Origin: Prevotellaceae bacterium UBA711
GTDB taxonomy: Bacteria > Bacteroidota > Bacteroidia > Bacteroidales > Bacteroidaceae
Assembly (NCBI GenBank): GCA_002297545.1
Contig: DBLZ01000008.1
Coordinates: 1 to 50,389 of the forward strand
DNA: 50,389 nucleotides
Direction: 5' to 3'
A model generated the notes under the pieces. It was not told the origin of the DNA and ran no database searches. It saw only the letters and a program-made list of their open reading frames with translations. Positions 7,524 to 16,053 of the stretch are shown here, piece by piece (within the stretch, counting starts at the first letter, position 1; every line of letters starts with the position of its first letter). Position numbers and translations under genes: made by a program.

Positions 7524-8585
7524 ATGGAAAGTCAGAATTTTTGTCTTATTTTGGCGGGAGGCATAGGGCAGAGGTTGTGGCCGGTGAGCCGCAGCATGAA
7601 GCCGAAACAGTTTTTGGATTTCTTTGGCACGGGGCGCACCCTGCTGCAACAGACCTACGACCGTGTGTCGCAGGTGGTGGCCCCGGACAACATATATATC
7701 AGCACCAACGTGCAGTATCTGCCCCTCATCTACGAGCAGTTGCCGCAGGTGGACGACATGCACATATTGGAGGAACCGCTACGTCGCGGCACGCTGGCCT
7801 CGGTGGTGTGGGGCATGGCCGTGATTACCAAGCGTAACCCCAAGGCCAGCGTATTGGTGACACCCTCGGACCAACTGGTCTTGCAACAGGACATCTACAC
7901 GAAGGACGTGCTGGACGGTCTGGAGTTCGTGGCCTCGCACGACTGTCTGATGGTCGTGGGCGAGAAGGCCACACGCCCGGAGGTCAACTACGGTTACATA
8001 CAAAAGGGCGAGAAAACGGACAAGCCGGGCATAAGCAAGGTGAAAACATTCACCGAAAAACCCGCCATGGAATTTGCCGAAACCTTTGTCCGCGACGGCG
8101 GCTTTCTGTGGAACACCGGCCTGCATGTCTTCCGCGCTGACGTGCTCCTGGACACCGTATGCCACCTGATGCCAGAGTACCAAGTGGCCATTCCACGTCT
8201 GATGGCCGATGCCGAATGCGACGACGCCAGACTGGTGCCCGAAGTGTTTCAAATGCTGCCAAACCTGAGCATGGCAGTTGGGCTGCTGGAGCATGCCGAC
8301 AACGTCTATGTCAAGGAATGCTCATTCGGATGGGCCGACATAGGTACATGGACTGCCCTACACGATGACTGCCCCGCGGATGCCGAAGGCAACGTGCTGA
8401 TGGACACCAAGGCATATCTCTATGACTGCCGCGACAATGTCATCCGCCTGCCCCATGGGAGGATAGCCGTGGTCAAGGGGCTAAAGGACTACGTCATAGC
8501 ACAGGAGGGCGAGATATTGATGATATGTCCGCGCGAAGACGTGGCGGCTATGCGCAAGATGCACACCGACACCAAGTTCATGTGA
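7524..8585 (+). CDS. manC: Mannose-1-phosphate guanylyltransferase (GDP-mannose pyrophosphorylase)
   Basis: This 353-residue cytosolic enzyme makes GDP-mannose from mannose-1-phosphate and GTP, feeding surface polysaccharide, O-antigen and glycoprotein synthesis (and GDP-fucose). The N-terminal nucleotidyltransferase motif AGGIGQRLWP (residues 11-20) with SMKPKQF is diagnostic. The FTEKP and FGWADIGTW motifs of the family follow. It is the short form lacking the C-terminal phosphomannose isomerase domain found in bifunctional ManC/AlgA enzymes. It has its own promoter and a strong terminator, so it is likely transcribed alone. Confidence 0.95.
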   Translation: MESQNFCLILAGGIGQRLWPVSRSMKPKQFLDFFGTGRTLLQQTYDRVSQVVAPDNIYISTNVQYLPLIYEQLPQVDDMHILEEPLRRGTLASVVWGMAVITKRNPKASVLVTPSDQLVLQQDIYTKDVLDGLEFVASHDCLMVVGEKATRPEVNYGYIQKGEKTDKPGISKVKTFTEKPAMEFAETFVRDGGFLWNTGLHVFRADVLLDTVCHLMPEYQVAIPRLMADAECDDARLVPEVFQMLPNLSMAVGLLEHADNVYVKECSFGWADIGTWTALHDDCPADAEGNVLMDTKAYLYDCRDNVIRLPHGRIAVVKGLKDYVIAQEGEILMICPREDVAAMRKMHTDTKFM

Positions 8586-8599
8586 GGACATCCTCCATG

Positions 8600-8645
8600 C
8601 AAGGAAGCCGCGCCAAGAGTCTGTGCTCTTGGCGCGGCTTCCTTG
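8600..8645 (+). terminator. Terminator between convergent manC and the HIT gene
   Basis: A perfect 20-bp GC-rich stem (8600-8619 with 8626-8645) has a six-base loop. It lies 15 bp after the manC stop and faces the convergent HIT gene, so it may serve both. T runs on either side are short. Confidence 0.8.
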
Positions 8646-8702
8646 TCGTTGGCAGACCGATGCCATGATTCACACGCGCATCATCCGCCTGTCAATCTGT
8701 GT

Positions 8703-9092
8703 TCAGAACTGTGCCCTGATGTCGGCAGCAATCTGTTGGAACTCCTCGGGCGTAAGGTTGAGATGAGGGTTGGTGAACCTCATGTCGGCCTCGCTCTGCA
8801 TGGGCACCAGATGGATGTGGGCATGAGGAACTTCCAGTCCCAGCACGCACTGGCCCACCTTGACGCAGGGTATGACCTTGCGGATGGCGATGGCCACCTT
8901 CTTGGCGAATACCTGCAGGCCGGCCAGCTCCTCGTCGTCGAGGTCGAAGATATAGTCAACCTCGCGCTTGGGGATAACCAGGGTGTGCCCTTTCTGCAAG
9001 GGGCTGATGTCCAGGAATGCGAAGTAATGTTCGTCCTCTGCTATCTTGTAGCAAGGTATCTCGCCGGCTACTATGCGTGAAAAGATGCTCAT
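8703..9092 (-). CDS. HIT-family nucleotide hydrolase
   Basis: This 129-residue histidine-triad protein has the active-site motif HAHIHLVP (His90, His92, His94). HIT proteins of the HINT branch hydrolyse adenosine 5'-phosphoramidates and related nucleotide conjugates in the cytosol. The N-terminus (FSRIVAGEIPCYKIAED) and the segment PLQKGHTLVIPKREV are typical of the bacterial family. The gene begins 7 bp after the greA stop on the same strand, so the two form an operon. Confidence 0.93.
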   Translation of the reverse strand: MSIFSRIVAGEIPCYKIAEDEHYFAFLDISPLQKGHTLVIPKREVDYIFDLDDEELAGLQVFAKKVAIAIRKVIPCVKVGQCVLGLEVPHAHIHLVPMQSEADMRFTNPHLNLTPEEFQQIAADIRAQF

Positions 9093-9099
9093 GACGGTA

Positions 9100-9570
9100 T
9101 CAGGCTTCGTAGCAGATTTCTGTTATTTCCAGCTGGATCTCGCCCTGAGGCACGCGGATGGTGGCGATGTCGCCCACCTTCTTGCCCAGCAATCCCTGTG
9201 CGATGGGGGTCTCCACGCTGATTTTGCCTGCACGGTGATCGGCCTCTGTGGCACTGACGATGGTGTACTTCATGGACATGCCGTTTCTGACATTCTTCAA
9301 ACCCACCGTGGCCATAATCTGAACCGTGCCCGTGTCCATATTGCGGGTGTCGATTATCTTGGCGTCCAATATGGTTTGCTTCAGCATTGCAATCTGGGTC
9401 TCCAGCTTGCTCTGCCATTCCTTTGCAGCATCGTACTCCGCATTCTCGCTGAGGTCGCCCTTGTCGCGTGCCTCGGCGATGGCAGCACTGGCGGCGGGTC
9501 GGTCCACGCTCTCCATGCGCTGCAACTTGGCCACGAGTTCGTCGTAGCCCTTTTGTGACATGTATGCCAT
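9100..9570 (-). CDS. greA: Transcription elongation factor GreA
   Basis: This 156-residue GreA binds the secondary channel of RNA polymerase and stimulates transcript cleavage in backtracked complexes. The N-terminal antiparallel coiled coil (about residues 1-75) carries the tip motif GDLSENAEYDAAKE, with the acidic pair Asp39 and Glu42 that chelate the catalytic magnesium. The C-terminal FKBP-like domain (about 80-156) binds polymerase. It is the first gene of a greA-HIT operon. Confidence 0.97.
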   Translation of the reverse strand: MAYMSQKGYDELVAKLQRMESVDRPAASAAIAEARDKGDLSENAEYDAAKEWQSKLETQIAMLKQTILDAKIIDTRNMDTGTVQIMATVGLKNVRNGMSMKYTIVSATEADHRAGKISVETPIAQGLLGKKVGDIATIRVPQGEIQLEITEICYEA

Positions 9571-9647
9571 TTCTCTTGGTTTAAGGTTAGTTTATGTGTA
9601 ACAGTCGCGTGTGTCCGGTGAGTGCCATATAAGAGGCATGCCTTTTG

Positions 9648-9655
9648 CAAAGGTA
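9648..9655 (-). promoter_or_regulatory. -7 box for greA
   Basis: TACCTTTG on the minus strand lies about 78 bp upstream of the greA start. A second identical box is at 9740-9747. Neither has a clear -33 element, so which one is used is uncertain. Confidence 0.5.
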
Positions 9656-9852
9656 AAAACAAAAGAATTCCGACCTTTACGGTCAGAACCCTTCTCTATG
9701 TCCACCTGTTGCCCGGGGTATGTTTCCCGAGACACAGTGCAAAGGTATAACAATAAAACGAATAAACGGCCATAAAAAGGTTAAATTGTGGCAATCTGAT
9801 GTTTTTTGCCTCATCGTGGCTTATATATAACAAGGTATAAGGTAATTTTTCG

Positions 9853-9860
9853 TATCTTTG
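9853..9860 (+). promoter_or_regulatory. -7 box for pnp
   Basis: TATCTTTG lies 45 bp ahead of the pnp ATG. The -33 element is not evident. Confidence 0.55.
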
Positions 9861-9905
9861 CATGGAAATACACGTGTTTAATACAACAATACGAAAACAA
9901 GCAAG

Positions 9906-12230
9906 ATGAATGTAATTACCAAAACCGTCTCACTGCCTGATGGACGCACCATCAGCATTGAGACCGGCAAGTTAGCCAAACAAGCCGATGGTGCCGTGAT
10001 GTTGCGTATGAACAACACCGTGCTCCTGGCCACTGTTTGTGGTGCCAAGGATGCAGTCCCCGGCACGGATTTTATGCCTTTGCAGGTAGAGTATCGCGAG
10101 AAGTACAGCGCAGCCGGCCGTTTCCCCGGCGGCTTCACCAAACGCGAGGGTAAGGCCAACGACGACGAGATCCTGGTCTGCCGTCTGGTGGATCGCGCCC
10201 TGCGTCCCCTCTTCCCCGACAACTATCATGCCGAGGTCTATGTCAATGTTATCCTTTTCTCTGCCGATGGCGTGGACATGCCCGATGCATTGGCAGGCTT
10301 TGCCGCAAGTGCGGCACTGAGCTGTAGCGACATCCCATTCGATGGTCCCATCAGCGAGGTGCGTGTGGCACGTGTCGACGGCGAATATGTCATCAACCCC
10401 ACCTTTGCACAACTCGAGAAGGCCGATATGGACCTGATGGTAGGTGCCACCGAGGAGAACATCATGATGGTGGAAGGCGAGATGAAAGAGGTGAGCGAAC
10501 AGGACTTGCTGGGCGCACTGAAAGCAGCCCACGAGGCCATCAAGCCCATGTGCCGCCTGCAGAAAGAACTGGCCAAGGAGCTTGGTACCGACGTGAAACG
10601 CGAATACTGCCACGAGGTGAACGACGAGGAGTTGCGCGAACAGGTGAAGAAGGTCTGCTACCAGCCCGCATACGACGTGACCAAGCAGGCACTGGAGAAG
10701 CATGCACGTGCCGAGGCGTTCGAGAAGATCCGCGAGGACTTCAAGCTGGAGTATGCCGCCGCACACACTGATCTGACCGATGACGAACTGGCAGAGAAGA
10801 ACGCCTTGGTGGACCGTTATTATCATGACGTGGAGCGCGACGCCATGCGCCGTTGCATCCTGGACGAGGGCATACGTCTGGACGGTCGCAAGACCACGGA
10901 CATACGCCCCATCTGGTGCGAGGTCAGCCCCCTGCCCATGCCTCACGGCAGTGCCATCTTCACCCGTGGCGAGACTCAGTCGTTGAGCACCACCACCCTG
11001 GGCACCAAGATGGACGAGAAGATGGTGGACAACGTTCTGGACAAGAGCTACATGCGCTTCCTCCTGCACTACAACTTTCCTCCCTTCTCCACCGGCGAGG
11101 CTAAGGCTCAGCGCGGCATAGGACGTCGCGAGATAGGCCACGGTCACTTGGCATGGCGTGGTCTGAAGGGTCAGATCCCCGAGGACTATCCCTACACGAT
11201 CCGCGTAGTGAGTGACATTCTGGAGAGCAACGGATCCAGCTCTATGGCCACCGTATGTGCCGGCTGCCTGTCGCTGATGGACGCAGGTGTGCCCCTGAAA
11301 TCTCCTGTCAGCGGCATCGCAATGGGTCTGATCAAGAACCCCGGCGAGGACAAGTTTGCCATACTGTCTGACATCCTTGGCGACGAGGATCATCTGGGCG
11401 ACATGGACTTCAAGACTACAGGTACTCCCAAGGGCCTGACCGCTACACAGATGGATATCAAGTGCGACGGTCTCTCATACGAAATTCTGGAACAGGCACT
11501 GATGCAGGCCAAGGCCGGTCGCGAGCACATCCTCGGCGAGATGCTGAAGACGCTGCCTGCACCGCGTCCCGAGCTGAAGCCCCATGTTCCCCGCATTGAG
11601 CAGCTCATCATTCCCAAAGAGTTCATAGGTGCAGTCATTGGCCCCGGTGGCAAGATCATTCAGGGCATGCAGGAGGATACCGGTGCCGTCATAACCATCG
11701 ATGAAGAGGATGGCGTTGGCAAGGTGCAGGTTTCTGGCTCCAGCAAGGCTGTCATAGATGCTGCCATGAGCAAGATCAAGGCTATCGTGGCTGTGCCTGA
11801 GATTGGCGAGGTGTACGAGGGTACCGTGCGTTCTGTGATGCCCTATGGTTGCTTCGTGGAGTTCATGCCCGGCAGAGACGGACTGCTGCACATCAGCGAG
11901 ATAGACTGGAAACGCCTGGAAACTGTAGAGGAAGCAGGTATAAAGGAGGGCGACAAGCTGAAGGTGAAGCTCCTGGAGATTGATCCCAAGACAGGCAAGT
12001 ACAAGCTCTCACGCCGCGTGCTCATAGAGAAGCCCGAGGGTTATGTGGAGCGTGAGCGCCGCCCACGTCCTGCACGCCCCGAACGCCCGGTGCGTGGTGA
12101 GCGTGGTGAGCGCCCCGAACGTGGCGACCGCAGCGAGCGTCCCATGCGTGGTGAAAGGGGTGAGCGTGGCGATCGTCGTCCCCGTCCTCAGGCAGAGTCG
12201 GAGAATACATCCGAAGAGACCGTAGAATAA
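9906..12230 (+). CDS. pnp: Polynucleotide phosphorylase with Arg/Gly/Glu-rich tail
   Basis: PNPase (774 aa) is a trimeric 3'-5' phosphorolytic exoribonuclease of mRNA decay. The order is: first RNase PH domain (about 10-140), the all-alpha linker, second RNase PH domain (about 320-460), a KH domain with GPGG at 579-582, an S1 domain (about 634-705, starting GEVYEGTVRSVMPYGCF), then a tail of about 60 residues of ERP/RGERG repeats (about 714-765). The tail is beyond the usual bacterial length and is predicted disordered and RNA-binding. The gene stands alone with its own promoter and a terminator 17 bp downstream. Confidence 0.97.
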   Translation: MNVITKTVSLPDGRTISIETGKLAKQADGAVMLRMNNTVLLATVCGAKDAVPGTDFMPLQVEYREKYSAAGRFPGGFTKREGKANDDEILVCRLVDRALRPLFPDNYHAEVYVNVILFSADGVDMPDALAGFAASAALSCSDIPFDGPISEVRVARVDGEYVINPTFAQLEKADMDLMVGATEENIMMVEGEMKEVSEQDLLGALKAAHEAIKPMCRLQKELAKELGTDVKREYCHEVNDEELREQVKKVCYQPAYDVTKQALEKHARAEAFEKIREDFKLEYAAAHTDLTDDELAEKNALVDRYYHDVERDAMRRCILDEGIRLDGRKTTDIRPIWCEVSPLPMPHGSAIFTRGETQSLSTTTLGTKMDEKMVDNVLDKSYMRFLLHYNFPPFSTGEAKAQRGIGRREIGHGHLAWRGLKGQIPEDYPYTIRVVSDILESNGSSSMATVCAGCLSLMDAGVPLKSPVSGIAMGLIKNPGEDKFAILSDILGDEDHLGDMDFKTTGTPKGLTATQMDIKCDGLSYEILEQALMQAKAGREHILGEMLKTLPAPRPELKPHVPRIEQLIIPKEFIGAVIGPGGKIIQGMQEDTGAVITIDEEDGVGKVQVSGSSKAVIDAAMSKIKAIVAVPEIGEVYEGTVRSVMPYGCFVEFMPGRDGLLHISEIDWKRLETVEEAGIKEGDKLKVKLLEIDPKTGKYKLSRRVLIEKPEGYVERERRPRPARPERPVRGERGERPERGDRSERPMRGERGERGDRRPRPQAESENTSEETVE

Positions 12231-12246
12231 TTAGGACCACATAGAT

Positions 12247-12296
12247 CATCCCCTCGTGACCGTTTCTCCATGAGATATGGTCCGAGGGGATGTTTT
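12247..12296 (+). terminator. Terminator after pnp
   Basis: A 10-bp stem CATCCCCTCG/CGAGGGGATG (12247-12256 with 12283-12292), extended inward by GACC/GGTC, is followed by TTTT. Confidence 0.85.
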
Positions 12297-12420
12297 GTGT
12301 ACTCACGATAGACTGCCCATCTCTCATATATTACTGCCCACACCATACGCTAACAGGAGACTTTGTTTGTGTGGAAGTGATGTTTTTGCAGGTAAGGCAT
12401 GGGGGCTCACTATTTTATCG

Positions 12421-12428
12421 TACCTTTG
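12421..12428 (+). promoter_or_regulatory. -7 box for the M15-like peptidase gene
   Basis: TACCTTTG predicts a transcription start near 12435. This makes the ATG at 12479 the reasonable start, since the ATG at 12440 would be essentially leaderless. Confidence 0.55.
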
Positions 12429-12478
12429 TTGGCGAGAAGATGAATTGCTGCATGCCAATGGCATACGACATAAGAAGA

Positions 12479-13234
12479 ATGAGTGTAAAGAATATCATTG
12501 CCGCCGTAATATGTTTGGCTACAATGCCCACACTTGTCTCTGCTGCGTGCGTAGAGCAGGAACCGGCCGCTCCTCTGTCCGTGGAGTGGGTGGTAGGAAC
12601 CGTAGTGAGCGAGGCTGAGTTGAAGGGCACCCCGGCCGAAATGTGGTTTCGTGCAGAGGAAATAAGTGATGAGGTGTTTGCCAGGATGTGGCTCAGGTCG
12701 TGGAAAAGGGAGTGCCCTCTCCGACGTTCGGACCTGAGGTACCTGAAGATGCTTTATTGCAATGCCGATGGCAAGCCGCAGAGGGGTGAGATGGTGGTAA
12801 GTGTTTCCATAGCGGAGAAAGTGCTGAGGATCTTCCGCCGGTTATATGAGGCCGGCTACAGGATAGAGAGAATGGAGTTGATAGACAACTACATGGCTGA
12901 CGACGAGACGGCGATGCGCGCCAACAACTCCTCGGCCTTCAACTTCCGCTTCATGACTGGGAGCACCATCAAGGTGTCCAAGCATGGCCTGGGACTGGCC
13001 ATAGATATCAATCCGCTGTACAACCCCTACGTCAAACGCAAGGCAAACGGCATGTGGCACATAGAACCATCCACGGCCAAGCCCTACGCTTTCGATCGCG
13101 ACCGGAGAGAGGACATCCCCTGCAAGATCAGCCACGAGGACCTGGCCTACAAGCTATTCAAGGAAGAAGGCTTCGAGTGGGGAGGCGACTGGAATTCGTT
13201 GAAAGATTATCAACATTTTGAATACAACCAATGA
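12479..13234 (+). CDS. Exported M15-family (M15C-like) peptidase
   Basis: The protein (251 aa) has a signal peptide (cleavage near LVSA-A) and a C-terminal M15 peptidase domain of the VanY / endolysin L-Ala-D-Glu class. The zinc motif SxHxxGxAxD is seen as SKHGLGLAID (Ser167-Asp176), with His169 and Asp176 as ligands. The third ligand is in DYQHFEY (His246), preceded by the typical EWGGDW. It likely trims peptidoglycan stem peptides in the periplasm. Its stop overlaps the next start by ATGA, so the two are translationally coupled. The exact bond cut cannot be decided here. Confidence 0.88.
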   Translation: MSVKNIIAAVICLATMPTLVSAACVEQEPAAPLSVEWVVGTVVSEAELKGTPAEMWFRAEEISDEVFARMWLRSWKRECPLRRSDLRYLKMLYCNADGKPQRGEMVVSVSIAEKVLRIFRRLYEAGYRIERMELIDNYMADDETAMRANNSSAFNFRFMTGSTIKVSKHGLGLAIDINPLYNPYVKRKANGMWHIEPSTAKPYAFDRDRREDIPCKISHEDLAYKLFKEEGFEWGGDWNSLKDYQHFEYNQ

Positions 13235-14112
13235 GAAGACTATCATCATTGCTGGCCATCATGGCCATCCTGACCATCCTGCCTGTGTATGGTCAGAGGG
13301 AAAGAAACGTAGTGTACCGCGTGGGAGTGGGAGAGTTTACCTACAAGCCGGCGGCGGAGGATAATGCGAGCACTGCCGGGAAGGTGCTCAAGGGTGTTGC
13401 CGAGACGCTGCTGACGGGACAGACGGCCAGGCACGAACCTCAGTATGCCGATGCTGTGAGGGCCAGTATCCTTTCGGGGCTCAGTCATGTGTATCTCTTT
13501 CGAACTTTCGACTGTGCCACAGCAGTGCAGGAGAGCGCCGGGAACGAGCCTGTACTACATGCTGAGGGTCTGATAAGCAACATGAGCACCATATCCAAGG
13601 TGGTCACCACGAAGGACAGCAAGGGCATATCGCACAATGATACGTACTACCGTGGACAGGTCAACGTGATCGTCAATCTGAAGGATGTCACCACAGGAAC
13701 CGTGGTGGACAGCCATACATTTGACGCTGCCGGTGGCGATGCCAACTGGCTTTCCTCCCGCGACAAGGCCATGACCAACGCCATTGAGTACCTGAGCACG
13801 CGCATCACCAAGCATTACAATAAACTATTCCCCCTGTATGCCTCTGTAGTGGAAGGCGGCAACGTCAAGAAACAGAAGCAGAAGGAGGTTTACATAGACC
13901 TGGGTGAACTCCATGGCGTTTGTCGGGGCATGCACTTCGACGTATTTCTCTCCCGCACCGTGGCCGGCAAGGAAGCGCGCACACAGATAGGCCAGCTGAA
14001 GATCTCCGAGGTGGAGGGTGACGAGATAAGTCTGTGCAAGGTCACCCGTGGAGGCAATGAGATAAAGTCTGCCCTGGAGGATGGCAAGTCACTGGTTATA
14101 ATAAGCAGATAG
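13231..14112 (+). CDS. Exported protein with FlgT/CsgG-like features, unknown function
   Basis: This 293-residue protein starts with a signal peptide (to about residue 21, PVYG-Q). Its N-terminal part (VVYRVGVGEFTYKP...) resembles the opening of CsgG/LpoB/TolB-type periplasmic domains. The C-terminal part, with VYIDLGELHGVCRGMHFDVF and IGQLKISEVEGDEISLCKV, resembles the C-terminal domain of FlgT. These are resemblances by eye only. It overlaps the M15-like peptidase by 4 bp (ATGA), so a shared cell-envelope role is inferred. No lipobox or transmembrane segment is seen in the mature part. Confidence 0.65.
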   Translation: MRRLSSLLAIMAILTILPVYGQRERNVVYRVGVGEFTYKPAAEDNASTAGKVLKGVAETLLTGQTARHEPQYADAVRASILSGLSHVYLFRTFDCATAVQESAGNEPVLHAEGLISNMSTISKVVTTKDSKGISHNDTYYRGQVNVIVNLKDVTTGTVVDSHTFDAAGGDANWLSSRDKAMTNAIEYLSTRITKHYNKLFPLYASVVEGGNVKKQKQKEVYIDLGELHGVCRGMHFDVFLSRTVAGKEARTQIGQLKISEVEGDEISLCKVTRGGNEIKSALEDGKSLVIISR

Positions 14113-14358
14113 TATATAGGCAGGGATATCAGAAGTCGCACCGTAGCACTCTTGCTACAACTGCGAGCACACAATTATGCGAAAAGTCACCCAAAGCCGT
14201 GGAGGACCTGCAGCAGATCTACGGACTCGGTGTGGATGACTCAACAGGCAGCATCGAGGCAGTAGGGGACAGTGATACTTTCAACACGGCAGAGTGCCAT
14301 CCCACGGCAAATTACCCTAAAGAGTTCAAGGTGCTGAAGCGTGCTCCCACTGGCATTG
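14113..14358. other. Gap between the exported protein and gluQ
   Basis: This 246-bp stretch is open in one plus-strand frame from 14113 through a GTG at 14199 to a stop at 14396, overlapping the gluQ 3' end. It has no ATG start, ribosome site or family I recognise. It may be a gene remnant or chance. Confidence 0.3.
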
Positions 14359-15306
14359 TCATGAAAGACAATTGCTTCCCTTTGGAGGTACTATGATGTC
14401 GTGTGTCGGCACCTTTGTCCAGTCAAAATCCTTCAGCAGTTCCTGTGGAGACATGTGGGTGGGTTCGGACAGCAGTCCGGCCAGGTGCGCCATGTGGCCG
14501 ATTATCTCTTTTGGCAAGGTGCCGTGGTCGCGCAGGTATCCCAAGTCCATGGACTTGTCTCGCTTGCACAGGCGTTGACCTTGTGCGTTGCATAGGAGGG
14601 GATGGTGGAAGAATAGCAGGGGAGGCATGTTGTGGTCGTCCCGGAAAAGTACCTGTCTGAGGTGGATTTGCTGGGGCGAGGACAGTAGCAGGTCGCGGCC
14701 GCGTACGATTTCCGTAACTCCCATAAGGGCATCGTCCACAACCACGGCAAGTTGGTATGCCCATGCTCCGTCCTTGCGCCGGACGATGTAGTCTCCGCAG
14801 TGTTCCGTAAGGTTGATGTCGTGCCGGCCATAGTGGCCGTCGAGGAAGGGAATGACGGTGTCGGGGACCATCAGGCGGGTGGTGGCTGGAGGGAGGGACT
14901 TGTCGGACACGTCTGACTGTTTTGACTGTTTTGGTCGGCATGTGCCTTTGTAAACCACACGTCCGTCGCTCTCGTGCGGGGCCTGTGTGGCCATGATGTC
15001 GGCGCGGGTGCAGTAGCATGGATAGGTCAGCCCCATGTTGTCCAGTCTGTGCAGATAGTGCTCGTAGACCTCGCCACGCCGGCTTTGCCATATTGGCTCG
15101 TTGTCCCATGTAAGCCCCAGCCATTCGAGGTCGTCCATCAATTGCAGGGCATACTCCCTGCGGCTGCGTTGCGGGTCGAGATCTTCGATACGCAAGAGCC
15201 ATTCCCCGCCCTTGCTCTTGGCCGAGAGCCACGAGAGCAGGGCACAAAACACGTTGCCCAGATGCATGCGCCCCGTGGGCGAGGGGGCGAATCTTCCTTT
15301 TACCAT
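14359..15306 (-). CDS. gluQ: Glutamyl-Q tRNA(Asp) synthetase
   Basis: This 315-residue enzyme is a GluRS paralogue without the anticodon-binding domain. It attaches glutamate to the queuosine base of tRNA-Asp. The class I signature is HLGN (His15-Asn18) after RFAPSPTGRM, and the KMSKS-like loop is CKRDKS (247-252). Cysteines 97, 99 and 123 with Tyr119 form the usual zinc site. The length matches GluQ and is too short for GltX. The frame is open to 15366, but a -7 box at 15372-15379 places the transcript start about there, so Met at 15306 is chosen. Confidence 0.93.
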   Translation of the reverse strand: MVKGRFAPSPTGRMHLGNVFCALLSWLSAKSKGGEWLLRIEDLDPQRSRREYALQLMDDLEWLGLTWDNEPIWQSRRGEVYEHYLHRLDNMGLTYPCYCTRADIMATQAPHESDGRVVYKGTCRPKQSKQSDVSDKSLPPATTRLMVPDTVIPFLDGHYGRHDINLTEHCGDYIVRRKDGAWAYQLAVVVDDALMGVTEIVRGRDLLLSSPQQIHLRQVLFRDDHNMPPLLFFHHPLLCNAQGQRLCKRDKSMDLGYLRDHGTLPKEIIGHMAHLAGLLSEPTHMSPQELLKDFDWTKVPTHDIIVPPKGSNCLS

Positions 15307-15371
15307 AGCGATGGGGTCATAACAAATGCCGTGGGCATCGGCGGGGCATGGCCTCGCGGTGCTCACGGCTG

Positions 15372-15379
15372 CAAAGTTA
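15372..15379 (-). promoter_or_regulatory. -7 box for gluQ
   Basis: TAACTTTG on the minus strand predicts transcription from about 15365, giving a leader of about 60 nt to Met at 15306. No clear -33 element. Confidence 0.5.
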
Positions 15380-15410
15380 CGACTTTATTTCGTATCTCGT
15401 CCTGTTTCGT

Positions 15411-16025
15411 CTATTTGGTTACGATGTACACCTCGGGTGTCCCGTTGTTTTGCTTGATGGTCATGGAGAGTATTCCGTCCTTCTGCAACTTCTTCATCTC
15501 GCTTACGTTTGACTTTTTGCCGTTGATGTATATTACCTGTTCCGGGGCTTCTTCATTCACTTTGCTTGTGATGATCATCACTTCGCCATTGCCTGTACGA
15601 CCCCGTTGCTTCAGTATGGCTTTTGCGGCTTTTGAACCGGCTTTGAGTATCGTGACGTTGCTTATGTCTTCGGGCTTCAGGCTCGTGGTTTCGGAGAACG
15701 TCACCTCTTTGCCGTTGAGGAGGATGAGGGCCTTGTTGACGTCTTTGCATTCGGACATGCCCTTGATGTTTATTACTTTGCCCTTGATGTCTATCACTTT
15801 GTCTGACTTCCTGGTGGTGATGACGTGGCATTTCTCCACGCTCTTCCCGTTGCCCTTGTAGGCGATGGTGTACTTGTCGATGGTTTTGCCCACCAGTTGT
15901 GTGCCGTCGAACTTGGCAATGGCTACATTGTCAATCACGTAGCTGTCTACGGTGTCCTTGGGGAGCGCTGATGCTTGGATGCCCAGCACGAATGCGCAGA
16001 GCGCGAATGTGAATAGTGCTTTCAT
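15411..16025 (-). CDS. Periplasmic protein with three TonB-plug-like repeats
   Basis: This 204-residue protein has a signal peptide (about residues 1-20) and three tandem units that resemble the end of a TonB-receptor plug domain: about 28-74, 99-156 and 163-204. Each has a beta strand ending in DGT or NGK, a segment of the form L..(E)DI.(N/S)(V/M).I, and a closing (V/M)II-TSK or IVTK strand. Unit 2 (LKPEDISNVTILKAGS...GEVMIITSK) is closest to a real plug. Similar repeats occur in Bacteroidetes BlaR1/M56 proteins. There is no beta-barrel. It is third in a sigma / anti-sigma-like operon (28 bp after the second gene), so a sensing role is inferred, not shown. Confidence 0.7.
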   Translation of the reverse strand: MKALFTFALCAFVLGIQASALPKDTVDSYVIDNVAIAKFDGTQLVGKTIDKYTIAYKGNGKSVEKCHVITTRKSDKVIDIKGKVINIKGMSECKDVNKALILLNGKEVTFSETTSLKPEDISNVTILKAGSKAAKAILKQRGRTGNGEVMIITSKVNEEAPEQVIYINGKKSNVSEMKKLQKDGILSMTIKQNNGTPEVYIVTK

Positions 16026-16053
16026 AATGTTGTTGTGTGTGTTTGGTGTGATC

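Larger units (their letters stand above)
9571..9905. other. Divergent regulatory region between greA and pnp
   Basis: This 335-bp stretch has no supported gene. It holds minus-strand -7 boxes at 9648-9655 and 9740-9747 (both TACCTTTG) for greA and a plus-strand -7 box at 9853-9860 for pnp, with an A/T-rich centre. No folded leader or known riboswitch was recognised. Confidence 0.5.

Noticed and set aside
9972..11393. A 473-codon open frame on the minus strand opposite pnp
   Set aside because: Shadow of pnp; the real protein is unmistakable.
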